From Streptomyces sp. NBC_01476 (lineage in GTDB: Bacteria; Actinomycetota; Actinomycetes; Streptomycetales; Streptomycetaceae), in contig NZ_CP109446.1 in NCBI RefSeq assembly GCF_036227265.1, positions 5,648,001 through 5,712,000 of the forward strand: a stretch of 64,000 nt of DNA. The letters run 5' to 3'. Positions 35,463 to 43,251 of this stretch are shown here, piece after piece. Position 1 is the first letter of the stretch, and the number at the start of each line of letters is the position of its first letter. The notes under the pieces are model-generated. The model searched no databases, was not told the DNA's origin, and was given only the letters and a program-made list of their open reading frames with translations. A program made the position numbers and the translations under genes.

Positions 35463-35504
35463 CCGTCCGGAGACCGGACGAGGACCGGAGAAGGAGCACT
35501 GCCC

Positions 35505-36449
35505 ATGACGACGCGTCAGGTCGAGCACGCGATCACCATCGCCGCGCCCGCCACCACCATCTACCGGCTGCTGGCGGACGTGAGCCACTGGCCGCAGATC
35601 TTCCCGCCCACCATCCATGTCGAGCAGGAGGACACCGGCGCCCACCAGGAGCGCATCCGCATCTGGGCCACGGCGAACGGCGAGGCCAAGAACTGGACGT
35701 CACGCCGCACGCTGGACCATCAAGCTCTGCGCATCGCCTTCCGGCAGGAGGTCAGCACCCCGCCGGTCGCCGCGATGGGCGGCACCTGGATCGTCGAGTC
35801 CCTCGGCGAGGAGACGTCGCGGGTCCGGCTGCTGCACGACTACCGGGCCGTCGGCGACGACCCGCGGGACCTCCAGTGGATCGACCGGGCCGTGGACACC
35901 AACAGCACCGCGGAGCTGGCCGCCCTGAAGGAGAACGTCGAGCGCGTCCACGCCGCCGAGTCGCAGGACCTGGTCTTCTCGTTCACCGACACCGTGGAGG
36001 TCAACGGCGCCGCCAAGGACGTCTTCGACTTCGTCAACGAGGCCGGCCGGTGGCCCGAACGGCTGCCGCACGTGGCCACCGTGCGCTTCACCGAGCCGTC
36101 GCCGGGGCTGCAGACCCTGGAGATGGACACCCGCGCCAAGGACGGCTCGGTGCACACCACCAAGTCCTACCGGGTCGCCTTCGAGCCGGACAAGATCGCG
36201 TACAAGCAGGTCACGCTGCCTGCCCTGATGACCCTGCACACCGGCGTGTGGACGTTCACCGAGACCGGCCGGGGCACCACCGAGGCCGGCTCGCAGCACA
36301 CGGTCTCCCTCAACACCGACAACATCGCCGCGGTCCTGGGTGAGCAAGCCACCGTCGCGGACGCCCGGGCCTATGTGCATGGGGCGCTGAGCACCAACAG
36401 CCGCGCCACGCTGGGCCACGCCAAGGACTACGCGGAGCGGAAGAGCTGA
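35505..36449 (+). CDS. Bifunctional aromatase/cyclase (two SRPBCC domains)
   Basis: 314 residues, ATG after GGAGAAGGAG. Two START/SRPBCC domains in tandem: TRQVEHAITIAAPATTIYRL...WPQIFPPT (about 3-150) and FTDTVEVNGAAKDVFDFVNE...WPERLPHV (about 160-305). This is the didomain form found with C9-reduced decaketides, which dehydrates and aromatises the first ring. Only two bases separate its stop from the next gene. Confidence 0.96.
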   Translation: MTTRQVEHAITIAAPATTIYRLLADVSHWPQIFPPTIHVEQEDTGAHQERIRIWATANGEAKNWTSRRTLDHQALRIAFRQEVSTPPVAAMGGTWIVESLGEETSRVRLLHDYRAVGDDPRDLQWIDRAVDTNSTAELAALKENVERVHAAESQDLVFSFTDTVEVNGAAKDVFDFVNEAGRWPERLPHVATVRFTEPSPGLQTLEMDTRAKDGSVHTTKSYRVAFEPDKIAYKQVTLPALMTLHTGVWTFTETGRGTTEAGSQHTVSLNTDNIAAVLGEQATVADARAYVHGALSTNSRATLGHAKDYAERKS

Positions 36450-36450
36450 C

Positions 36451-38022
36451 ATGGCAGCCCAGCACACGGGCCCCGCCCAGCGACCCGGAACCGGCCCCGC
36501 CGGCGTGATGGAGACCCAGGTCATCATCGTCGGTGCCGGGCCTGTGGGACTCATGCTCGCGGCCGAGCTGTGCCTGCGCGGCGTCCAGGTGTCCGTGGTC
36601 GAGCAGCGCCACCGGCCCACCGCCGAGTCGCGTGCCTCCACGCTGCACGCCCGCACCATGGAGATCCTCGACAGCCGCGGTCTGCTGCCGGACCTCGGCA
36701 CCCCGCCGAACGAGCCGCGCGGCCACTTCGGCGGCGTACCGCTGAACCTCACGCTGCCCGGGGCCTATCCAGGCCAGTGGAAGGTGCCGCAGACCAAGAC
36801 CGAGTCAGTGCTTGAGGAGTGGGCGCTGTCGCTGGGCGCGGACATCCGCTGCGGCCACCGGCTGCGGCTCCTCGACCTGAGCCAGCACCCGGAAGCCGTC
36901 GAGGTGGAGGCCGTCGGCCGTGACGGGCGCCCGGTCCGGCTGCGCGGCAGCCACCTCGTCGCCTGCGACGGCCAGGACTCCACAGTGCGCCGGCTGACCG
37001 GGGCGGACTTTCCCGGCCGGCCGGCCGTCCGGGAGCTGCTGCGCGCCGACGTCGACGGCATCGACATCCCCGACCGGCGTTTCCAGCGGCTGCCACGCGG
37101 CCTTGCCATCGCGGCCCGCCGGGCGGACGGGGTGACCCGGGTGATGGTGCACGAGTTCGGCAGCGCCGCGCGGGAGCGCACCGGCCCGGTGCGGTACGAG
37201 GAGGTCGCCGCCGCCTGGCAGCGGGTCACCGGCGAGGACATCGACGGCGGGAAGCCGCTGTGGGTGAACCACTTCGACGACGCCAACCGGCTGCTGGCGC
37301 AGTACCGGCACGGCCGGGTGCTGTACGCCGGCGACGCCGCGCACCGGCAGATGCCCACCGGCGGCCAGGCGCTCAACCTCGGCCTGCAGGACGCCTTCAA
37401 CCTGGGCTGGAAGCTCGCGGCCGAGGTCCAGGGGCACGCCCCCGAGGGGCTGCTCGACACCTACCACGAGGAGCGCCGTGCCGTGGGCGCCGCCGTGCTC
37501 GCGAACATCCGGGCCCAGGTGGCGCTGCTGCTCGGCGGCCCCGAGGTGGAGCCCCTGCGCTCGGTCCTGGCCGAACTCATCGCCGGCGAGCCGGTGCGTG
37601 CCCGGCTCGCCGGAATGATCAGTGGTCTCGACATCCGCTACAGCACCTGCGGCAGCGGCCATCCGCTGGTCGGCGCGCGGCTGCCGTACGCCCGGCTGCT
37701 GGTCGGCGGCTGCCCCCGCACCACCTTCGAACTCCTCAGGTCCGGGCGCGGGCTGCTGCTCGGCCTGGACGGACGGCCGCCGGCCGCGGGCGGACGGTGG
37801 GCCGATCGCGTCGACCTGGTCGCGGCGCGTCCGGAGCCGGGCGCCGACGCGGGCGAACTGGACGGGGTGGCGGCAGTGGCGGTGCGACCGGACGGCCATG
37901 TCGTGTGGGCGGCCGGAGCGGACCCGGGCACCGGGGCAGCCGCCGACACCGGATCCGGAGCGGATCGCGCCGGCGAGGGGCTTACGGCCGTACTCGGACG
38001 CTGGTTCGGCGCACCCCGCTGA
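36451..38022 (+). CDS. FAD-dependent aromatic polyketide monooxygenase, enzyme D
   Basis: 523 residues from ATG 36451; an ATG at 36508, just before VIIVGAGPVGLML, is possible but lacks a ribosome site. Motifs: SRASTLHARTMEILDSRGLL, DG motif VACDGQDSTV, GD motif YAGDAAHRQMPTGGQA. The DG motif differs from the usual CDGG/ARS, with GQDS. The thioredoxin-like domain near the C-terminus is followed by a Gly/Ala-rich linker. Probably a hydroxylase acting early on the angucyclinone; located directly after the aromatase, where JadF-like enzymes often sit. Confidence 0.9.
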   Translation: MAAQHTGPAQRPGTGPAGVMETQVIIVGAGPVGLMLAAELCLRGVQVSVVEQRHRPTAESRASTLHARTMEILDSRGLLPDLGTPPNEPRGHFGGVPLNLTLPGAYPGQWKVPQTKTESVLEEWALSLGADIRCGHRLRLLDLSQHPEAVEVEAVGRDGRPVRLRGSHLVACDGQDSTVRRLTGADFPGRPAVRELLRADVDGIDIPDRRFQRLPRGLAIAARRADGVTRVMVHEFGSAARERTGPVRYEEVAAAWQRVTGEDIDGGKPLWVNHFDDANRLLAQYRHGRVLYAGDAAHRQMPTGGQALNLGLQDAFNLGWKLAAEVQGHAPEGLLDTYHEERRAVGAAVLANIRAQVALLLGGPEVEPLRSVLAELIAGEPVRARLAGMISGLDIRYSTCGSGHPLVGARLPYARLLVGGCPRTTFELLRSGRGLLLGLDGRPPAAGGRWADRVDLVAARPEPGADAGELDGVAAVAVRPDGHVVWAAGADPGTGAAADTGSGADRAGEGLTAVLGRWFGAPR

Positions 38023-38152
38023 CCCGCACGCTGCTCACGCGCGCCCCGCAGACCGGGGCGCCCGCCCTCCCCACCGGCCGACGGCCGGCCGGGTGTCGAC
38101 CCTGTGACGCGAACGAACCATTCAGACCAGAGTGAGACGAGGGAGGACAGCC

Positions 38153-39685
38153 ATGGCACAGTCCGTAGTGGACACCGATGTCGTCGTGGTCGGCGCCGGA
38201 CCGACGGGGCTGATGCTCGCGGGCGAACTGCTCCTGGGTGGCGCCCGCGTCACCGTGATCGAGAAGCTGGCCCGGCCGACCGGCCAGTCGCGGGGACTCG
38301 GCTTCACCGCCCGCGCCATGGAGGTGTTCGACCAGCGCGGGCTCCTGCCGGGATTCGGGCAGGGCGAGAGCCTGGAGACCAGCCCGGTGGGCCATTTCGG
38401 CGGGCTGCAGTTCGACTACACCGTCCTGGAGGACGCCCACTTCGGAGCCCGCGGCATACCGCAGAACGAGACCGAGGCCGTGCTGGAGGAGTGGGCCGGC
38501 AAGCTCGGCGCGGACATCCGGCGCGGCTGGGAGGTGGTGGAGCTGTCGGAGGGCTTCCTCGACGGCGACTCCGTCGAGGCCGTCGTGGAGACACCCGAGG
38601 GCACCCGGCGGTTGCGCTCCTCCTACCTCGTGGGCTGCGACGGGGGACAGAGCCGCGTCCGCAAGGCGGCCGGCTTCGACTTCCCCGGACTGCCCGCCAC
38701 CCGCGCCATGTACCTGGCCGATGTTCTGGGTTGCGGGCTCAAGCCCCGGTTCCTGGGCGAACGCCTCCCGCACGGCATGGTGATGGCCGCCCCGCTGAAG
38801 GAGGGCGTCGACCGGATCATCGTCTGCCCGCACGGGACCCCGGCCCGCGAGCGGAACGACGACATCACCTTCGCCGAGGTCGCGGCGGCCTGGCAGCGCA
38901 TCACCGGCGAGGACATCAGCGGCGGCGGCGCCGAGTGGGTCAGCTCCTTCAGCGACGCCAGCCGCCTGGTCGGGGAGTACCGGCGCGGCCGGGTGCTGCT
39001 GGCGGGGGACGCCGCGCACGTCCACCTCCCGGCCGGCGGCCAGGGGTTGAGCACCGGCGTGCAGGACGCGGTCAACCTGGGCTGGAAGCTCGCCGCAACG
39101 GTGCGCGGCACCGCCCCGGCGGGCCTGCTCGACACGTACCACGACGAGCGGCACGCGGTCGGGCAGCGGCTGATGATGAACACACACGCGCAGGGGATCG
39201 TGTTCCTCGGCGGCGAGCAGTCGGATTCGCTGCGCGCGCTGTTCGCCGAACTCATCGGGCACGACGTGGTCAAGCGGCATCTCGCGGGCATCGTCAGCCA
39301 TCTCGACATCCGCTACGACCTCGGCGGCACCGGGGCGCAGGCGGACACCGGAGCGCACCCCCTGCTCGGGCGCCGGCTCCCCAAGCGGCCGATCAGCGGG
39401 GCCGGCGACGAGAGCGACACCTTCCGCCCCCTGCACCCCGGACGGGGTGTCCTGTTCGACCTGGCCGACAGCGCCGCGCTGCGCGCCACCGCCGGCCCCT
39501 GGTGCGACCGCGTCGACGTGGTGACGGCCGCCGCCGAGCCGGTCGAAGGCACCACCGATCCGCTGGCCGGCCTGGCGGCGGTGCTCGTCCGCCCGGACGG
39601 CCACGTGGCGTGGACCGGCGAGGGCTCGCCCGGCGGGCTCACCGACGCCCTCGGCCGGTGGTTCGGCGACGGGCGAGCCGCGTAG
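38153..39685 (+). CDS. FAD-dependent aromatic polyketide monooxygenase, enzyme E (PgaE/JadH-like)
   Basis: 510 residues from ATG 38153 (GGGAGGA upstream). VVVVGAGPTGLMLAGEL, SRGLGFTARAMEVFDQRGLL, GHFGGLQFDYTVLED, VGCDGGQSRVRKAAGFDFPG, and LLAGDAAHVHLPAGGQG. Of the six flavin monooxygenases it is the closest in motif detail to PgaE and CabE, which perform C12 hydroxylation and 2,3-dehydration on angucyclinones. Its stop overlaps the start of the hydrolase gene (TAGTG), so the two are coupled. Confidence 0.92.
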   Translation: MAQSVVDTDVVVVGAGPTGLMLAGELLLGGARVTVIEKLARPTGQSRGLGFTARAMEVFDQRGLLPGFGQGESLETSPVGHFGGLQFDYTVLEDAHFGARGIPQNETEAVLEEWAGKLGADIRRGWEVVELSEGFLDGDSVEAVVETPEGTRRLRSSYLVGCDGGQSRVRKAAGFDFPGLPATRAMYLADVLGCGLKPRFLGERLPHGMVMAAPLKEGVDRIIVCPHGTPARERNDDITFAEVAAAWQRITGEDISGGGAEWVSSFSDASRLVGEYRRGRVLLAGDAAHVHLPAGGQGLSTGVQDAVNLGWKLAATVRGTAPAGLLDTYHDERHAVGQRLMMNTHAQGIVFLGGEQSDSLRALFAELIGHDVVKRHLAGIVSHLDIRYDLGGTGAQADTGAHPLLGRRLPKRPISGAGDESDTFRPLHPGRGVLFDLADSAALRATAGPWCDRVDVVTAAAEPVEGTTDPLAGLAAVLVRPDGHVAWTGEGSPGGLTDALGRWFGDGRAA

Positions 39686-40587
39686 TGGAAGCGGCCGTCG
39701 GGGCGCCGCCCGCCGAGGAGGTCCGCGATGTCCTGCTGGAGGGCGCCGGGGTCGCCCTGTCCGCGCTGCTGAGCGAGCCGCCCGGCGGCGCCGCCCCCAG
39801 GGCCCTGGTCGTGGCGGTGCACGGGGGTGGCATGACCGCGAGGTACTTCGACGCGCGGGCGTGGCCCGGCCTGTCACTGCTGCGGCTCGGGGCACGTCTC
39901 GGCTTCGCGGTGCTCGCCGTGGACCGGCCCGGCTACGGCCGGTCGGCCGAGGCGCTGCCCGAGGGGATGGGGGTGGAGGAGCAGACCACGGTGCTGCGTG
40001 CCGCCGTGGCCGGCTATGCCCGCCGTCACCCCGCGGGTGCCGGTGTCTTCCTGCTGGGCCACTCCTTCGGCGGCAAGCCGGCCCTGTGCTGGGCCGCGCG
40101 CGCCGAGCAGGGCGACCATCTGCTCGGCGTGGACGTCTCAGGCTGCGGCCGGCGGTACGCGGCTGACGGGGACAGCTCGCCGTTGGCAGGCCCCGGTGGC
40201 CGGCGACAGCACTGGGGGCCGCTGCGGCTGTACCCGCAGGGCACCTTCCGGGCCGGCGCGGACATGGTCGCCCCCGTGCCCGCCCGGGAGGCGGCCGAAC
40301 TCACCCACTGGCCCGAGTCCTTCGCACGGCTGGCGCCACGGGTGCGGGTACCGGTGCGGTTCACCTTCGCGGAACACGAGGCGCTCTGGCGCCACCGGGA
40401 CGCGGACCTGGCAGAACTCGCGGCCTGTTTCGCCATGTCCCCGCGGGTGCTGCTCGACCGCCAGCCGGACGCGGGCCACAACCTCAGCCTCGGCTGGGCG
40501 GCCCGTGCCTACCACCTGCGGGCCCTCGGCTTCCTGGAGGAGTGCCTGGTCCAGAACGCCCTCGCACCCGGCGGCCCGGCGCGGTGA
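39685..40587 (+). CDS. Alpha/beta hydrolase
   Basis: 300 residues from GTG 39685, overlapping the TAG of enzyme E. Oxyanion region VVAVHGGGMTARYFD, VDRPGYGRSAE, nucleophile elbow LLGHSFGGKPA (Ser127), acid strand VRFTFAEHEALWR, and late His in DAGHNLSLGW. Cytoplasmic. Related hydrolases in aromatic clusters open lactones or epoxides or release the chain. The elbow carries Ser, not the Asp of epoxide hydrolases. It is the last gene of the PKS operon and converges with the sigma factor gene. Confidence 0.85.
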   Translation: MEAAVGAPPAEEVRDVLLEGAGVALSALLSEPPGGAAPRALVVAVHGGGMTARYFDARAWPGLSLLRLGARLGFAVLAVDRPGYGRSAEALPEGMGVEEQTTVLRAAVAGYARRHPAGAGVFLLGHSFGGKPALCWAARAEQGDHLLGVDVSGCGRRYAADGDSSPLAGPGGRRQHWGPLRLYPQGTFRAGADMVAPVPAREAAELTHWPESFARLAPRVRVPVRFTFAEHEALWRHRDADLAELAACFAMSPRVLLDRQPDAGHNLSLGWAARAYHLRALGFLEECLVQNALAPGGPAR

Positions 40588-40596
40588 CGGCCGGCC

Positions 40597-41472
40597 TCAG
40601 TTGCCCAGCACCACGATGTCGAGTTCCCGCAGCCGGTCGGGGTCGCCCACCAGATCGATGGCGGTGATGATGCCGTCACGGATCGTGAAGTCGAAGGCCA
40701 CGATCACCTTCTTCCTCGCCTGCCACACCGCTCCCACGGAGGTGTCGATGAGCGCGACGCGGGCGGCCTCGGCGCCGCCGGAGAAGATGCCCGCCACGCC
40801 GCGGGCGCCATGGGTCATCGGAGCGGCGCCGATGCGGACGGCGGTGTCGTCGGCGTGCATGGTGACGTCGGGGGCGAGCAGGGTCAGCAGACGGTCGAAC
40901 TCGCCGTTGCGCGCGGCGGTGAGGAAGGCATCCACGATCTCGTGCTGCCGGCGCAGGTCGGGCATCGGAGAGGTGCCGTGGACGCGCCGCCGGGCGCGGC
41001 TGGCCAGCTGGCGGGTGGCACCCGGGCTGCGGCCGATGACCTGGGCGATGTCGGCGAACGGCACGGCGAACATGTCGTGCAGCACGAAGGCGAGCCGCTC
41101 GTCCGGTTCGAGGGTGTCGAGGACCACCGAGAGCGCCAGGCCGACCGAGTCGGCCAGCATGGCCTCCTGCTCGGGGTCCGCGTTCTCTTCGGTGGGGACG
41201 GGCGCCGACGCTTCGGTATGCTCCTCGAAGAACTCCTCGCGGCGGCTGCGGGCACGCAGCAGGTCCAGGCAGACGCGGCCGACGACGGTGGTGAGCCAGC
41301 CGTCGAGGTTCTCCACCGACTCTGTATCGCTGCGGTGCAGCCGGATCCACGCCTCCTGCACCGCGTCCTCGGCCTCGTCGGTGGAGCCCAGCATGCGGTG
41401 AGCCACGGCGTGCAGCCGTGGGCGCTTCTCCTCGAAGGCCCGTGCGAGCAGGTCGTTCTCGTCCATGGACAC
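40597..41472 (-). CDS. ECF41-type sigma factor with SnoaL-like C-terminal domain
   Basis: 291 residues from GTG 41472, which sits five bases after GGGAA; ATG 41466 is the alternative. Region 2 contains DEAEDAVQEAWIRLHR and LDGWLTTVVGRVCLDLLRAR. Region 4 contains LALSVVLDTLEPDERLAFVLHDMF and IGRSPGATRQLASRARRRV. A C-terminal NTF2/SnoaL-like extension (VDAFLTAARNGEFDRLLTLLAPDV) ends with GDPDRLREL, matching the conserved NPDKL-like motif of ECF41 factors. In that family the extension regulates sigma activity and no anti-sigma factor is needed. Targets in the window are marked by TGTCACA-N16-CGTC sites, including a near-match before this gene. Confidence 0.92.
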   Translation of the reverse strand: MSMDENDLLARAFEEKRPRLHAVAHRMLGSTDEAEDAVQEAWIRLHRSDTESVENLDGWLTTVVGRVCLDLLRARSRREEFFEEHTEASAPVPTEENADPEQEAMLADSVGLALSVVLDTLEPDERLAFVLHDMFAVPFADIAQVIGRSPGATRQLASRARRRVHGTSPMPDLRRQHEIVDAFLTAARNGEFDRLLTLLAPDVTMHADDTAVRIGAAPMTHGARGVAGIFSGGAEAARVALIDTSVGAVWQARKKVIVAFDFTIRDGIITAIDLVGDPDRLRELDIVVLGN

Positions 41473-41544
41473 CGTGGTTCCCTTCGCTGTTCGCCGATGC
41501 TTGGCCGCCTGGTACATCTTCGCCCCACGAGCCCCCACAGCTGT

Positions 41545-41571
41545 GACGAACGCGACCGTCCGCGTGTGACG
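41545..41571 (-). promoter_or_regulatory. ECF41-type promoter of the sigma factor gene (autoregulation)
   Basis: On the minus strand, CGTCACA (41571-41565), 16-base spacer, CGTC (41548-41545). One mismatch in the first -35 base against TGTCACA. It lies 73 bases upstream of the GTG at 41472. Confidence 0.6.
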
Positions 41572-41614
41572 GGTCCGCGCTGATCGGCCTTCGCGTCGGC
41601 GCCCGGGCCGCCGC

Positions 41615-41641
41615 TGTCACACTCGCCCGCTGCCGGTCGTC
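41615..41641 (+). promoter_or_regulatory. ECF41-type promoter of CMD gene 2
   Basis: TGTCACA (41615-41621), 16-base spacer, CGTC (41638-41641), then GTAGAAGTGACG. The leader to ATG 41700 is 58 bases, close to the 55 of CMD gene 1. It forms a divergent pair with the sigma factor promoter. Confidence 0.85.
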
Positions 41642-41699
41642 GTAGAAGTGACGCATGCCGACCAGCGTGCGTCCTGGATTCCCGTGGAAAGGGATGCAT

Positions 41700-42152
41700 A
41701 TGGAAGCGCGCCTCACCAACCCGGCGATGATCCTCAACGCCACGCAGCCCATTCAGGACATGTACAAGGCCATCTACGCCGGCGGCGTCCCGAAGACGAC
41801 CCTCGACCTGGTTCACCTGCGCGCAAGCCAGATCAACGGTTGCAGCTCGTGCGTGGACTCCGGCTCCCGCGGCGCCCGCAAGGGCGGCGAGAGCGAGGAA
41901 CGGCTGTTCGCGGTCGCCGCCTGGCGCGAGACGCCGTACTTCACCGATGCCGAGCGCGCCGCGCTGGCGCTGGCCGAGCACGCCACCAGGCTGTCCGACC
42001 GCAGCGACCAGGTGCCGGACGAGGTCTGGGACGTGGCCGCCGCCCACTTCGACGAGAAGGGCCTGGCCGCGCTGGTGCTGATGGTCGCGCTGACCAACTT
42101 CTTCAACCGCCTGAACGTCACCACCCAGCAGGTGGCCGGCGACTGGGGCTGA
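41700..42152 (+). CDS. Carboxymuconolactone decarboxylase/AhpD-like protein 2
   Basis: 150 residues, ATG after GGAAAGG. CSSC redox motif at 48-51. It is about 92% identical to the copy at 6704-7156, with the same length and the same type of promoter, so the two are recent duplicates 35 kb apart. It is divergent from the ECF41 factor, the standard family arrangement. AhpD-like thiol-redox function against peroxide or quinone stress is likely. The duplicated unit includes the promoter, which suggests a dosage benefit. Confidence 0.92.
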   Translation: MEARLTNPAMILNATQPIQDMYKAIYAGGVPKTTLDLVHLRASQINGCSSCVDSGSRGARKGGESEERLFAVAAWRETPYFTDAERAALALAEHATRLSDRSDQVPDEVWDVAAAHFDEKGLAALVLMVALTNFFNRLNVTTQQVAGDWG

Positions 42153-42157
42153 CAGAC

Positions 42158-42211
42158 CTCCACGGGCCGGGCCCGGCCCACCGGGCGGTGGACCGGGCCC
42201 GACCCGTGGAG
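42158..42211. terminator. Bidirectional terminator after CMD gene 2
   Basis: CTCCACGGG (42158-42166) pairs with CCCGTGGAG (42203-42211), with further GGGCCCGG pairing inside. It lies between two convergent genes. Confidence 0.75.
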
Positions 42212-42249
42212 CCGGTGGACCGGCCCCCGCGGGCCGGCCCGGCCCGCGG

Positions 42250-42714
42250 TCAGTCCCTGCGCGCGCGGCGGGACGGGGCGAGGTTGATGCGCCAGGAGAC
42301 CCCGAACCGGTCGGTCACCCACGCGAACCTGGCACTGAACTCGTAGCTGTCCGCCGGCATGATGACCTCGCCCTTCTCGGACAGGGACGCGTAGAACCGG
42401 TCGAACTCCTCCGCCGTCCCGCACTGCACGTAGATCGCCGTCGCCGGTGAGAAGGCGTACGCGTCCCACGCCGCCAGCTCGTATCCCTTGGCTCCGGGCG
42501 GCGGCATGTTCGTGCACATGAACGTCTGCCCGTCGAGTGTGAAGAGCGCGTGCTGCAGGGTTCCCTCCTCCCACCCCGTTTCCCCGGCGCGTGCCCGGAC
42601 GACCCGGTGCACCTCCGAGTTCTCGAACAGCGAGGTGTAGAACTCCAGGGCTTCCTCGGCGTCGCTCCTGAACGCCAGGAACATCATCAGCTTGGGCGCC
42701 GGTGTGGGAGGCAT
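42250..42714 (-). CDS. PhnB-like VOC-fold protein
   Basis: 154 residues from ATG 42714 (AGGAG eight bases upstream). KLMMFLAFRSDAEEALEFYTSLF, LDGQTFMCTNMPPPG, FSPATAIYVQCGTAEEFDRFY and WVTDRFGVSWRINL match the 3-demethylubiquinone methyltransferase-like VOC group. Despite the name these are binding or isomerase-type proteins. In antibiotic clusters VOC proteins sometimes bind the product as self-resistance. No direct evidence for that here. Confidence 0.8.
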   Translation of the reverse strand: MPPTPAPKLMMFLAFRSDAEEALEFYTSLFENSEVHRVVRARAGETGWEEGTLQHALFTLDGQTFMCTNMPPPGAKGYELAAWDAYAFSPATAIYVQCGTAEEFDRFYASLSEKGEVIMPADSYEFSARFAWVTDRFGVSWRINLAPSRRARRD

Positions 42715-42784
42715 CGTGGGTGCTCCTGTTCGTGGTCGGGTCACCGCTTGTCGCCAGGGAGGACGGTAGCCGTCCGTCCGGGCT

Positions 42785-42812
42785 GTTCAACCGGGTCCGC
42801 GGGCGGTTGAAC
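42785..42812. promoter_or_regulatory. StrR-like box (N10 variant) upstream of the hydrazine operon
   Basis: GTTCAACCG (42785-42793), 10-base spacer, CGGTTGAAC (42804-42812). Both half-sites are perfect, but the spacer is one base shorter than the StrR/NovG standard. It lies 112 bases before the ferredoxin start and 70 bases before the VOC gene on the other strand. Confidence 0.55.
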
Positions 42813-42924
42813 ATGCCGGTCGAGTCCGCCACCACCGAAGCTCAGCGGGTGGTCCAGAGGGCACCGCAAGCATGTGTGGACATCAGTGACGGACGTGAAG
42901 AAGTGACCCGGAGGGTGAGCGCCC

Positions 42925-43251
42925 GTGAGAGAGAACGCACCGCCGGCGGACCGGTCCGCCCGTGCCGAGCGGATCGCCGCGCGGACCCGCAGCAGCAACT
43001 GGCGGAAGCCACCGCGCCGTATCGAGACCACCGAGTGCATCACCTGCGACAGTTGCCTGCGCGGCTGTCCCGAGGAGTTCGGCGCAATCGTCGACCGCGG
43101 CCTGGACGTCGTGATCATCCCCGAGCTGTGCTCGGGCTGCCCCGCCTGCGTGCTGGAGTGCCCGGTTGACTGCATCTACGTCGACGAGGACTGGAGCCCG
43201 TCCGACGACAGCCTGTGGAACCTCGTCGAGTTCCCCGCGGGGACCCCGTGA
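42925..43251 (+). CDS. Two-cluster [4Fe-4S] ferredoxin
   Basis: 108 residues from GTG 42925 (GGAGG upstream). Two CxxCxxCxxxCP motifs (Cys38, 41, 44, 48 and Cys69, 72, 75, 79) bind two [4Fe-4S] clusters. An N-terminal basic extension of about 30 residues is unusual for ferredoxins. It overlaps the next gene by GTGA, so the two proteins are probably made in equal amounts and work together. As the first gene of the hydrazine operon it likely provides electrons for a reductive step in N-N bond assembly. That role is inference. Confidence 0.9.
   Translation: MRENAPPADRSARAERIAARTRSSNWRKPPRRIETTECITCDSCLRGCPEEFGAIVDRGLDVVIIPELCSGCPACVLECPVDCIYVDEDWSPSDDSLWNLVEFPAGTP

Noticed and set aside
38104-39684. 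Open frame running in front of the hydrolase gene through enzyme E
   Set aside because: It is out of frame with the PgaE-like protein and Arg/Pro-rich. The hydrolase starts at GTG 39685 where homology begins.
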